Source: Lutraria lutraria
Lineage: Eukaryota > Mollusca > Bivalvia > Venerida > Mactridae
Length of the DNA stretch: 64,000 bases
NCBI GenBank assembly: GCA_964023205.1
Contig: OZ026847.1
Span: forward strand, 2,168,819-2,232,818
Direction: 5' to 3'
This document shows positions 46,446 through 57,962 of this stretch, one piece after another. The position numbers and the translations under genes are program-made. How positions within the stretch are numbered: position 1 is the first letter of the stretch; every line of letters begins with the position of its first letter. The notes below the pieces were generated by a model. That model was not told the DNA's origin, did no database searches, and was given only the letters and a program-made list of their open reading frames with translations.

Positions 46446-48850
46446 ATCCATACATAAGCGTCTTCTTACACAGACAAGTCTGCATCATGGCGATTGCATT
46501 GTTTCCTTTCTGTTCAACATCTTGTTCTTCGTCGATTGATATGTCTTTCTACATCTCTCAATCTGTAGAATTTATCGTAATATATTTACATAGTCTACGT
46601 TTCACAGAAATAATCAGACACGTACACTTTTGTAAAAGAATCTAATATTTCTGTCTGAGTAGAAATCATCACTTGAACATATAGGTGTAAGAAAGTAGAT
46701 GTAAATGATCAGTTTTATTATCTACATACAACGTATGCCGTGATATATCTTCTGATGTATCCACTACAAACTTCAGACATCTCAATGTACTTAGGTCTCT
46801 GTTAATGTAACTCTTTGTCCTCCTAATACGCTGTGAAGCATTAGTGTCGGTTATTTCTGATCAACCTAAAGTTTAAAGCATCTTCAATTCATTCAAATTT
46901 GATATGAATTGATAGCCGGCATTTGATTACAACATTTTTCTCGAAATGCTCGTTCAGGGAAGATTAATTTAGACATTTTTCTCGAAAACTGCGAGGCTAC
47001 CATGACACCAGGGTCTGTTCATGACAAAAAAAACGCAAATGATTCTTGCTATCAAAAAAAAAACACAGAATCAAATTGATCAGAAAACTGATTAGAAACA
47101 CCGACCATAAAATGAATCGTTAAGAAATGCATTCCATTTGAAAGAATATTAAACGTGCCAGATTTCAGCTGTGGAAATAATGAAAACAAACGAGCCGCAT
47201 AGAAAAATGACAATGCCATCCATTAGACCTCTCAGATGGACCTAAGGCAGAAACTTGGAGAGCTCATGGGGAGACTTCCAGTGTGCAAAACCCCTAAGCC
47301 TCAAATCCATAGACCCCAGTCTCTTAAACAGACACCAATAAAGATCCTCTAGGCGAATCACCCAGAGCCCCTTGTTACATACGGTGGAACAACGTCTAAA
47401 ATGTAAATGTGCAGAAAGAGTCGTTGGTGATGAATAATACTCATTCATTTTACATCTAAAACAAGTGACAAATAAGGACAACACTAAAACACATTAACAC
47501 CCATCGCTCTGTTGTTTACTAAATATGCTTTTAGTTTCGACAATTATCATTGGGAATAAAAGTAGGTCGTAGAAATTATTTTCTGAAGAAAAGATCATGT
47601 GTGTTTCACCAATGTATATCACATTAAGAATTGTATGACATTATTGCGTCTTATTTTACCGTCTGTGAAAAGAGGAAAAATAAATTAGATGTCACACTGT
47701 TTCAATAAAACACACCATAATGCATTAAAAAGAATACGTTGTCCTATTATGTGGTTTAAAATGTACGATAAATGTTGAATCACAGCTTGTTGGGTCTTGC
47801 TTAAAATCTGTAACATTCAAATTGATACCAAAGTTTTTTTCTATGCAGTACCTGTTACTGTTCAAACTGATTCTTTTTCAATGTTTTGTTTAAAATTCGA
47901 CAGTTGAAAAATTAAGCAATTTGTGTATATTTTATACTTTAATTAAATCTATACACAGATACATACATAACACGAATGCCCCAGAAATGTAATTTCTTTT
48001 TAATAGGCTATGCACTGGCAGGTCACCGAACCCGGCATGACAACGGGTTTTCCAACACATTTATTTCAATTCTTATCTCTGCGACTAACAACACAGAAGT
48101 AGTAGAAAAATTGTTCCATGACTGACTGTCATTATACACAGATTCCATGCAGTTAGTACAAAATATGTTTAAAATAAAAACAAAAAACAGCTCGCATTTT
48201 GTCTATCAAGCGGTTGCTCGAAGTCTCAACCTCAAAGCAAGTGCAGATACCACTATTTAACCGTATTTTAAACTGACGTGGCTTCCACTACAGCCCGAGT
48301 ATTTACGGTAATACAATAATACATCTGGAGAAATGTATTATGTTAATTACAGGACAGTTGGCACGAGTTCAACTCTGTTAAAGGATGGCACTACCATACA
48401 CGTTAATACATAGTTCCCACATGTACAATATTTACCTCCATTGGTGGCCATCTTGCTAGGAAAATTTCTTATGCGCTTAATAGAAAAAAATCTGAAAATT
48501 GGTTACTAGTATTAAACAACTCGTTCTATAAATTAAAGTGAACTTAATCATGAAGTTGTTCATGCCATAAGCACATCAGATTTAAGAAAATGTTGTCACA
48601 TATGATATTGTACAAAAAATATGAATATTTTCTATCAATGCCTGTTGAATTTGCCAAACAAAGATGGCCGTCAAGGGAGGTAAATATCGCAGATGTGGGA
48701 ACTAAGTATCAGTACAAGGCCATATACTTTAAGTTTGTCTAATGGGTATTAAAGTTGATATTCCCAGTAAAACATGAGTATCGCAGAAATGGTAGTATAA
48801 AGTATACCACAAGGGACGTTTTTTCAGTGTTCTAATCCCAACTAAAGAGC
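46446..48850. other. No recognised gene
   Basis: The segment 47220-47490 is less AT-rich and has an 80-codon open frame on the minus strand, but no domain or splice context supports a gene. The rest is AT-rich. Confidence 0.4.
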
Positions 48851-48928
48851 CAAGTACTGTGTCTTGAAAATCACAGGAAAAAGCAAGAGGCGTGTATCGG
48901 TACTTTACACCAGACACGATAAAAGACA
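48851..48928 (+). mobile_element. SINE (family C) body fragment
   Basis: AAGTACTGTGTCTTGAAAAT, CACAGGAAAAAGCAAGAGG, CGTGTATCGGTACTTTACAC and CAGACACGATAAAAGAC align with the minus strand of 39640-39720. The tRNA-like head is missing. Confidence 0.72.
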
Positions 48929-51365
48929 AAGAAAAAATATTCGAAAAGGGTATAGGGATAGAAATGCCTGGTTAACCACTGTCGTCTCTCACCCTTTCTA
49001 TAGCGGTACTGAAATGACCATGGCCGTCGCATGGACCGTTACACAATGAATACTACCAAAAAAAGGAGTTTGCTATCCTAATGAAGTTTTACCTCCTCTA
49101 CTCAACCCAAAATAAATTTTCTAGTCAACTTTATATTCGTTCTCAGTCAGACGACTATTGAACAATCTAGGGATATAAGCAATTTGTTATTGCAAAAGAT
49201 ATGTAAATGATCGGCTTTCATAAGTTCTTATACGATTTTCTCTCTTATTCGGTGGATTGATTTTGTCTCGATTATTCTCGTTTGTAAATAATACTTGCAT
49301 TTTCCCTGCGTACTTGTATACAAGTTTCGCACTAAGCATTACATAATCTTCATATAATACATAGTATGACTACGATTATTAACGATATATTCGGGACTTT
49401 GATGAATTACTGCATAACAAACATAGAAAGTATCAGTTGGCATTGACATAACAATGCATAAGAAGTTGTATTTGGTCAATAAAATATTCCAGTGATAATC
49501 GAAACGGACAATCCGCAATACATAATTAAAGAGGCACTACATTGCACCTCTGCTTAATGCTTATGAATACGGACACTATGTACAATGCTTTCAATTTTGT
49601 AAGCGGAATATTTCATGCACGTCACGTTCATACTATATTCTATGTTAACGACGTAGCACTTGGCGAATCGAGACGTATTTCGTTTATATCTTCTTGTCTT
49701 AGTTTGTCCGATTGTTGTTAATTGAATCCATATCAGTCTATGAATAGTCATATATCATTTTGCTACTTCAAAATCGCCTCGTATATTTAGAATGATACAT
49801 CGATGATCATGATTTGATATCGACTACACCACATTCCTCATTTTGATTAATTTTCATTTCTACCAATATTGATTGTTGGCTTGTGTCTTAATGTCTCAGA
49901 AAACCATTAAGAAACGGTTAAATATCACTAAGAATGTCAAATAATACAATAGTTCATCTGAGATAATGGTCAATATTTAATATTTATTGTAACATAGTCA
50001 TTTAAAACTGAAACCAAAAACAAAATTAAGGTGAACTTTTCATCGGGCTAACATTTTGTGGACTCTAAATAATCAGAAATCACTTGCTCCACACATTTAT
50101 ACAATTACAATTTATTCGACTGTTTGATGAAAAATTACTGTATCTACGAGTCCCTTGTATGCCCGAGTAGCCCAAATAGTTTCCTCTCATCTAGAGTAAA
50201 TCAACTTTAAGCGCATCGGCGAACATATTTGTTTCATTTTTCACGAGGGAGATAAATGAAATAGCATGACGTCATAAGATAATTATACGCATACGTCATG
50301 AATAACACTTAAAGGTGAGCAATGTCCTGCTCCATCCCTCGTGTACATGTTGTTCGACGTTGTATGTTGTGTAAAACAACAGAGGAATTATCGACACATT
50401 AATGATTTATTTTCTTGAAACGTATAACCTTTAATTTCTTTGTTTCTATTCCCTGATATTATAATCAGCAACATGCCATCTTATTCTTGCATCCTAATTT
50501 GTCTTCTAAGGTCTAAACCTCTTTCTAGTTACCCGACCCGCCCTAGTTTTTCCCCGCCACCCTAGATTTTCCATAAGCCGAAGGAACAGTACATACATTC
50601 TTTCACTTGTTTACCTTTCCGCACGCTGTCAAGAACAAAAAAGATTCTACCAGCCCTATTTTTATATGTAACCATACACGCCTCAAATATTTAGCTTCCA
50701 TAAATTACGACAGGATTTCACAATATTCTTAAGAATTGTGTACATGTACTACCTCCTTTAAAGTCGGGTTTCTTTGCAACGCATAGCGTTCTTGACATAA
50801 TGCAATGTATGCCACATTGCTCGGATGGTTTAAGCTGATGCCATTATCATCACGATTTCATCTTGAGGCGACATCAGAAATGTACCATTTGAATGATTTC
50901 ATGTAGGAGTCCATGTTTCGCCTTATTTTCTGTCACGTTTCTTATTCAGAGATTTACGAAAAACAATTAATGGAAATGTATAGCACACATTCCATTTCAT
51001 CTAGGTATTTGGTTTCCTTTAATCACAGCTGAAGTATTCAGTTAAGTAATTATTCCATTTTGTTCACATTCACAGAGTTCAGAATGACCTAGTTACAAAT
51101 GGGTGTGTAATATAGATAGCTTTGGTTAAGATTAACACGAATTGCCTTAGATGGCGTAGAAAATTGAATTCCGCGTATATGAGTTTTTGAGTTTTCTGTG
51201 TAGATCATAAATAACACCAACAAAAGTCGTAGTTAAACGACATCTAAACTGACAGTAAAAAAACTGAAAAGTCGCCAAAAGATAAATTATAACTGCGCTA
51301 ATTTCTTATGTTTTGTTAGGATTAAAATATGGCTTAATAAGGATACTATCCGGTCGTTTGGTTTT
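48929..51365. other. No gene; contains a CRE octamer
   Basis: TGACGTCA at 50267-50274. AT-rich, no recognised repeats or domains. Confidence 0.4.
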
Positions 51366-51429
51366 TAGCTCACCTGATTCATCAGGTTAGCTTTTAGGAT
51401 CGTTGAATGTCCGGCGTCCGTCCACAATT

Positions 51430-52080
51430 AGTTTATTTACACTCTAGCAACCGCAGCTCTTCACGAATCATGATTAAACTTGCTCACAATGTATATGGCC
51501 ACAATGTCTCGGCTAAGTTCGATTATGGGCAAAATCGGACAATAACTTCTAGAGTTATGGGCCCTTGAATTACAAAATTTGCTGTTTAGCTTGTTTACAC
51601 TCTAGCGCCTTCATTTATTCACCAATCCTAATCTAATTTTCAGTACATGTGTATGACCAAAAGATCTTGGACAAGTTAGATTATGAGCGGAATCGAACCC
51701 AAAGTGCAAGAGTTATGGGCCCTTGATTTTAAAAATGTGCTATATTTTAGCTTGTTTACACACTAGCGCCTTCATTTATACACCGATCCTAATAATATTT
51801 TCAGTAAATGAGTATAACCAAAAGATCTTGGATAAGTTCGATTATGGGCGGAATCGGACCACATCCTCAAGAGTAATGGGCCCTTGACTTAGCAAATTTG
51901 CTATATTTTAGCTTGTTTACACTCTAGCGCCTTCATTTATTCACCGATCCTAATCATATTTACCATGAATATGTATGACCTTATGGTTTTGGACAAGTTC
52001 AGTTATGGGTGGAATCGGACCACAACTTCAAGAGTTATGGGCCCTCGGATTAGAAAATTTGCTACGTTTTAGCTTGATTA
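51430..52080 (+). repeat. Tandem core, 161-bp unit, 4 copies
   Basis: AGCTTGTTTACACTCTAGCG starts at 51588, 51749 and 51910 (exact 161-bp steps) and as AGCTTGATTA at 52071; an earlier, slightly shorter unit starts near 51430. Shared words: CCTTCATTTATTCACC, GATCCTAAT, AAAAGATCTTGGACAAGTT, GCGGAATCGGACC, AAGAGTTATGGGCCCTTGA. Confidence 0.92.
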
Positions 52081-52240
52081 ACAGTATCGTCGTGTCGGGT
52101 AAGTTCGTGGAACATGTAAGTTCGTGGATTTTTTCTTTAGATCGTTTTCACGCGAATTTCGTTGTCATTCCAAACGCAAACTACCGGAAGTTACATATAG
52201 TAAACAAACGCTACCTGTCATCGTGAATCAAAGCGAAAAT

Positions 52241-54277
52241 ATGCGGTTTAAGCAGGTAAGAACATCAAATATTTGTACAGTAGTGTAATTTTCCGCCATT
52301 TTGTTATTCCCGTTTTTTGGCCCATCCAAATCTGCCTGTTTTAACTAAAAAAACACATTTTAAAATGTCCGCGTCCATTCAGCTACTCCCTAGACATTCA
52401 ATGACAGCCTCGTTCTGGTATTGAAGTAATTTTAGGCCAAACATATTTTTTCTGTAGTTTCTTCGTACCCACTGTCCTTATTATTGATTTTTTTAATTTT
52501 CAGTCTTATCCCGTTATGTTAAAGCATCCATACAGGAGATACTCTCCTACATCTCTCCATAATGCATTTAGATGCGTGAAGGAGCAAGAAGTGTCAGTAT
52601 GTGAAGCTTCCAAACTGTATGGAGTTCCGGAGCAGACACTAAGGGACAGAGTTAAGGGCAAAATTGACCTGGACTGTGTAACAACAGGAAGGGAGCCCCT
52701 TCTTTCCATTCTTGAGGAAGCCAAAATAGTTGAACATTTAAAAGCAATGGCTAGGTATGGCTACGGATACACCAAGCAAGAGACAGTAACTATTGCTACT
52801 GATTTTGCTGTTCAACTTGGTAAGAGGACTGCAGACCAACCTCTTACATTTGCATGGTTTGAAGGTTTCAGGAATCGCTGGCCAGAACTGAAAGTGCAGA
52901 AGCCTAGATGACTTGATCATGTTCGTGCTAAAATGGCGAGTGAAGAAAAAGTGGCCGATTACTTTAAAAATCTTCATCAAACACTTGTGAAGTACAATAT
53001 TGTTGACAAACCTCACCTCATTTTCAATGTTGATGAGAAGGGTATTTCCATGGATCATAAACCTCCCCATATTGTTCATGCCTCTGCTAATCCTCCAGCA
53101 GTTACATCAGGTAAAAGTAAAACAATCACTAATCTGGGATGTGGCAGTGCCATTGGTGTGAATATTCCGCCATATTATGTTTTTCCTGGTAAAAGAATGC
53201 TACCAGAACTGTTACATGGCTCTTCTCCAGGAGCGGACGGCACTGTAAGCGAGACTGGCTGGTCTAACAGTTGTATATTCCGTCAATGGATTGAGAATCA
53301 CTTCATGAAATTTATTCCAGGCCGTTCCAGAGAACCAGTGCTACTCATTGTCGATGGACATAGATCACATGTCTCTGTGGGTCTTACAGAGTGGGCATTA
53401 GAACACAATATTATCATTTTTGTCCTACCAGCACACTGCTCCCATATTTTGCAACCCTTAGATGTTGGTAATTACGGACCCTTCCAAAGAATTTACAATA
53501 ATGAGTGTCATAAGTACATTCGTATTACAAGTGCCACTATTTCCCGTTATAATGTTTGTGAACTCTCATGTAAAGCTTACACTAAAGCTCTCTGTGCTGA
53601 AAATCTTCGATCAGCATTTAAGAAATGCGGTATTTATCCATACAACCCTGCAGCTATTGCAGCAGAATACCTCATTCCTGCTCGTGTATTTGATATCAGC
53701 TCTGTTGCAAGTATTGACAGTCAGGCTACTGTAGAGGGTGGAGTTCTAATTGATGATCCTGCATATTTCATGAAGCAGAGAGAAACTGATCTACAGACAA
53801 ACAAAGTGTCAGTTATCTGAGAAAAAAGCAAGAAGAACACTTAGTAAAATTGTATCTGGCAAGGAACTTTCAAACTCTACATTACAGCAAATGAAAACTC
53901 ACGAAAATGTTCAAACAAAGAAAGGAATTAATGTTGTATCTTCAAATAAGCCTGTGAAATGCTCATTGAAAAAGAAATGTAAAACACCTGTTGAATGTCC
54001 CAGCCCGAAACAAGGCCATTCTGCAATATATTGTGCTGCCAATTCTGATGATGAGTCGGTAGATGGCAGTGAGCCATGTTGTGTTTGTGGTTTGTACCAG
54101 CCGCTTGAAATGACCAAATGTCGAAGCATTTCATTTGCACAATGGACTCAGTGTGATGGAATAAAAGGGGGTAAGCCATGTCTCCACTGGGTACACCTGA
54201 GCTACTGCTGTCCAACTTCTATAGTTGAGAAAGAAGACAAGTTTTATTGCCCCCATTGTGTCGATTTTGAGGAATAA
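52241..54277 (+). pseudogene. Pogo/Tigger transposase with C-terminal PHD finger, broken
   Basis: The class cuts and pastes its own element at TA. From ATG 52516: a psq-type HTH (KEQEVSVCEASKLYGVPEQT, residues about 17-45), a CENP-B-like HTH region with FRNRWPELKVQKPR, then the DDE_1 domain. Catalytic aspartates are in FNVDEKG (codon 53032), IVDGHRSH (53353) and QPLDVGNYGPFQ (53461), 35 residues between the last two (DD35D). After a frame change comes a basic stretch and a C4HC3 PHD finger: CCVC, QCDG, KPC, HWVHLSYC, FYCPHC. Lesions: an in-frame TGA at 52909-52911 between HTH and DDE parts, and a frameshift between 53774 and 53820. A likely earlier start is ATG 52241 joined by splicing at 52255/52504. 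Codon structure is otherwise well preserved, so inactivation is recent. Confidence 0.9.
52256..52503 (+). other. Candidate 5' intron of the Tigger transposase
   Basis: Donor AAGCAG|GTAAGA at 52255/52256 and acceptor TTTTTTAATTTTCAG|TC at 52503/52504 match consensus sites. Joining them puts ATG 52241 in frame: MRFKQ followed by SYPVMLKHPYRRYSP. The 248-bp interval is T-rich near its 3' end. No transcript evidence is available. Confidence 0.5.
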
Positions 54278-54278
54278 A
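54273..54278 (+). promoter_or_regulatory. Poly-A signal overlapping the stop codon
   Basis: GAG GAA TAA A: the stop codon of the PHD-containing frame is inside AATAAA. It may be the poly-A signal of the transposase mRNA. Confidence 0.4.
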
Positions 54279-54832
54279 ATGTAATCATAATTAAGATACG
54301 TTTTTTTTCAAGTTAGAAGTGTTTTTACAATTAATTTTATGTTATTTAAGTGTTAACAGTGTTCAAATGCTACTTTTACGTACTTTACTGTAATGACACC
54401 ATAAACAAATTTTTAATATGACTGGCCTTATTGTGCAGAGCGAGAGCAAGTGCGAGTATGACGTCACCACGAACTTACATGTTTTAAAATGGCCGCAAGC
54501 TTGGGGATCGTAGCATTGTTTGGATTGTTATTTCCTGATCAAAAATAGATATTTAGATGAAACTTTCGACATTATTCAATTGAAAAAGGATTTAATTCAG
54601 TATTGTAAGTATGCATTTTTCTATTCCATTTCAACTGCGTAAATTTTCGGCGATATTTGTCTTGCGTCCACGAACTTACCCAATTCTAGGATATTATACC
54701 TTCATTGTTGGTTTTGATCTCAAAATCTACGTAAAAATGAGTTTTACGAGATGGAAACTATATTACCTGGTCATTAATTATTGGCCTTTGTTCTCAGGTG
54801 AGCGATAAAGGGCCAATGTGGCCCTCTTGTTA

Positions 54833-55075
54833 TTACAAGAATGGTTGCAATGTCCAACCAAACTTGTAATAACCATTCTTGTAATAAAAGTTTGCACTTT
54901 TTAAACTACTGATGTGTTTCGTTGCATGAATTAGCACGGGCAGACCTAATTAAGGTCATTTACTCTTAAAAATGACCTTCATTTTTTAATATATCATCTG
55001 TTCTTACAATTGAAAATTGTCATGTATAGGATTATTACAAGTTTTGTTTTTATTACAAGAATTGTTGTAACAAAC
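54833..55075. mobile_element. Inverted-repeat element with TTACAAGAAT motifs
   Basis: ATTACAAGAATGGTTGCAAT at 54832 is followed by ACTTGTAATAACCATTCTTG near 54864, forming a local palindrome. ATTACAAGTTTTG and ATTACAAGAATTGTTGTAAC lie at the other end (about 55033-55072). Probably a MITE of about 240 bp next to the pearl-like element. Boundaries and family are uncertain. Confidence 0.4.
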
Positions 55076-55139
55076 GTCGCAACAACAACCTGGGAAAGTA
55101 GATAGCCTTTCCGTCTTCTAAACGATAGAAGAAAACACA

Positions 55140-55305
55140 GGCGCACTCTTGGGTAGAACCACCCATCTCATATATGATACTTCAACAGCTTCCACCCATG
55201 TGAAATATGATCCGATGTAGGAATCGAACGTAGAATGGTATAAGGAGCTAGTGATCACTAGTAAGAGACTATAACCCCTTGAGCACAGAGACCCCTCTAA
55301 CACGC
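55140..55305 (-). mobile_element. Possible tRNA-like SINE head
   Basis: On the minus strand: GGTCTCTGTGCTCAAGGGGT, TAGTCTCTTACTAGTGATC, ACGTTCGATTCCTACATC (B-box). The A-box is poor. Weak call. Confidence 0.4.
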
Positions 55306-57194
55306 AGGACAAAGAGTTACATTGTGGTAGGTCAAGTTCTTATCACTTATGACATTTACTTTCCTACTTATTGTTTACATTGTCATGAATGATAGGTGAT
55401 TGTTTCATGATTGCTTGCTGAATGATAAATGAAGGATTTTGTTATATTGATTGATATATTTATGATAAATAACTGATTGCAAAATAATGGGCAGATGATG
55501 AAAGATAATACGAAAACTATTGAGAATACCAGACATACATGCAAGAAGAAGTCACTATATTTCCTGACATATACGTTCATGTTTAAAGCAGACCAATGTA
55601 ATATTAGCAATGTTATATCGGTAACACATGGTGTGTTCTCGTATGAAAAACATCTCGACGCAATTATTTCCTTTGATGTACTACTTTTTTCAAGATTGCT
55701 GATTTTGTAACACTTTTTTCTCTTGGACTATTTTATGGACGCGATCAAAATGTCTTACAGTCAGTATGGATTATTGGTGTAAGAATGGCTGGTCGTAAAA
55801 TGTATTTCCTGCTAAACGATATTTTTCATATAAACATGCTATCATAGCCAAGTTCTCATGCCAAACGACCGCATAAACGTCATGGAAATAATGAGATTGT
55901 CTCCATAGCAACAAAACATATAGAACCAGGAGCCATTGATAATCTTTTGACTGGTTAAATCTGAGATAAATGTCTCTTGAATGATGAAGAAAGGTTTAGT
56001 GTTAGAAAACTCCGCTTAAGTAAAAACAAATGATTATTGTTATGAATGCCTCGCGCCACGATATCAAAATACAATCGATATAATTACTAGACAGTGTTTT
56101 ATGAAAATCACATTCCCGCGGGTGCTTTTAGTCATGTAATTTTGAGAAAATATGAAGACGGCAAAATCTGTCGTGTTATTTAAGGTAATTTTCGAATATT
56201 TCATGACTGACTGTTAAACGGAACAAATCGGTTGGGGTATGTGCTGTCAAAAACAAGTAAGAACACATAATATAAACTTTACATTTAGTCTATCTACGTT
56301 GATAAAAAATAATTCCTAAAAAAACGCAAAAAGTCCCGCCATTACCAAATAAGACTTTTGTCAAAACTAACCAACCCTAAACCAGATAAACAACTGGTAC
56401 AACGAAAAGAAGCAACAATGGAAAAAAGAAAACGAGTGGTGTAATAGAATGAATCACGTCCAATAACAAGCATTTCTTCACTTACGTCTGATTGATAGCG
56501 TTGTCTAAGTTGGCGGTGTCTTAGAACTTCGAAAACAGCCGAGCTAAAATGACTTTAATCGTGCTAAGAACAACATGTACCAGCTATGTGAATAATACCA
56601 TGTTTCCTTTTTTTAAAAAAGGATTCAATTTAGTTCGGTAATATATGAAAATATCGGCAAGAAAAAACTGACCGAAATCGGAAAAAAGTTTAGGTTAGTT
56701 TAAAAAATGTGGACGATCGGTTTATTTGAAATCAGGAACTTTCATTTTGCGATTAATGTAAAAATAAATTGATCAATAACTTCGGATAATAGCATATGTA
56801 TAAAATTGAAAATGCGTATATTATTCGTTGTGGTAAACAGTCGACTACGAGGGAAATTTCAAAGTTAGTATACATATTAACGTGCATTATATTACAAATA
56901 AATACAAAAAATGTAGATCACAATTCGAAAATGATTTATCATTTAAAGTATACTTCAAGAAATTTGATAGATTCAAACTTTTATAGTGAATGTCAGATTT
57001 CAACCACTGGCACGTGTTTTCAATAACTTTACTCAAGTGCTATAACATAACAAGGAGGTCTTAGAAGGACGTTTAGAAATTGGGCTCTGTGCATTAAGTG
57101 TCGTTATTTTCCCTCGTCATCTGGCATAGAAAGGTATTAAATGAGGTTTTCACATGAATTTGTAACTGGATTTCACCAGCTACAACGACTAATC
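55306..57194. other. No recognisable feature
   Basis: AT-rich DNA; frames of up to 77 codons without recognised domains. Confidence 0.45.
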
Positions 57195-57480
57195 GTTACA
57201 TTACGTCTCAACAGTGAACGGTTGTAAGAGAAGAGGTATGGATTCCATATTTGTTACATTACGTCTCAACAGTGAACGGTTGTAAGAGAAGAGGTTTGGA
57301 TTCCATAATTGTTACATTACGTCTCAACAGTGAACGGTTGTAAGAGAAGAGGTATGGATTCCATAATTGTTACATTACGTCTCAACAGTGAACGGTTGTA
57401 AGAGAAGAGGTATGGATTCCATAATTGTTACATTACGTCTCAACAGTGAACGGTTGTAAGAGAAGAGGTATGGATTCCAT
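57195..57480. repeat. Tandem array, 58-bp unit, 5 copies
   Basis: GTTACATTACGTCTCAACAG, TGAACGGTTGTAAGAGAAGA and GGTATGGATTCCATAATT form the unit, starting at 57195, 57253, 57311, 57369 and 57427. The last ends four bases short. Differences are single bases (GGTTTGG in the second, CATATTT in the first). Confidence 0.96.
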
Positions 57481-57962
57481 TTCCCTCAAGATCATTCCAC
57501 AGCCAAAGGTCAACCAAAAGCAACACAAAATAGTCAAACGCAAACTCAACATAGTGATGCGCAGATATCAGACTTGCCTTGAAGTAATTGTATTTTGTAC
57601 TCATAAATATATGGTTTAAAACACTAACATTACATCACCATCAACAGGTAGGACAGATGAATTCCTTGAGAAATCTCATCCCAATACTGACAGGTCTTTG
57701 TGACTTGCACTAGACGTTCTATTTACACCATGCTGCGGCATTTTAAGAAATCAGATTATTTTACGTGCAATATTTTTTTTATAATCCTTTCAGCGCAAAC
57801 ATATCTGTTATCTTAGGAGATCCCCTGTTCAAGACTTCTTTTATAATGTACTTAGTTGATTCATATCAAGATAGGTTCACGTCGTTAGATGGATAGTCTT
57901 TTGTATCGGATGCTGATTCTAAGTGTATAAAAGACAAGTGTGTGATTCATAAAGATTTCGAG
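57481..57962. other. No recognisable feature
   Basis: Spacer between two arrays; no gene. Confidence 0.45.

Larger units (their letters stand above)
52097..54681 (+). mobile_element. Pogo/Tigger-type DNA transposon
   Basis: The terminal inverted repeats are GGGTAAGTTCGTGG (52097-52110) and CCACGAACTTACCC (54668-54681). A second CATGTAAGTTCGTGG lies at 52113 on the left, and its inverse CCACGAACTTACATG at about 54468, 200 bases inside the right end. Between them is one transposase gene. The class normally duplicates TA; no clean TA pair was seen directly outside these repeats, so the true ends may lie a few bases further out. It sits inside the pearl-like element, so it inserted later. Confidence 0.8.
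51366..54832 (+). mobile_element. Pearl-like (Helitron-associated) element, split by a Tigger transposon
   Basis: The left end has TAGCTCACCTGATTCATCAG, with ACCTGA/TCAGGT forming a hairpin (51372-51387). Four tandem units follow. The right end has CTCAGGTGAGCGATAAAG and a final hairpin AGGGCC-AATGT-GGCCCT (54809-54825) followed by CTTGTT. GCTCACCTGA at 51368 is repeated inverted at 54794. A 3' hairpin and a tandem core are features of Helitron-associated pearl elements in bivalves (established knowledge). Without the inserted transposon the element is about 0.88 kb. It encodes no Rep/helicase and so is non-autonomous. Confidence 0.68.

Noticed and set aside
47242..47484. 80-codon minus-strand frame in a less AT-rich patch
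   Set aside because: No domain and no exon boundaries that could be supported; kept only as a note in the gap entry.
57425..57619. 64-codon frame
   Set aside because: Starts in the last unit of the 58-bp array; no domain.
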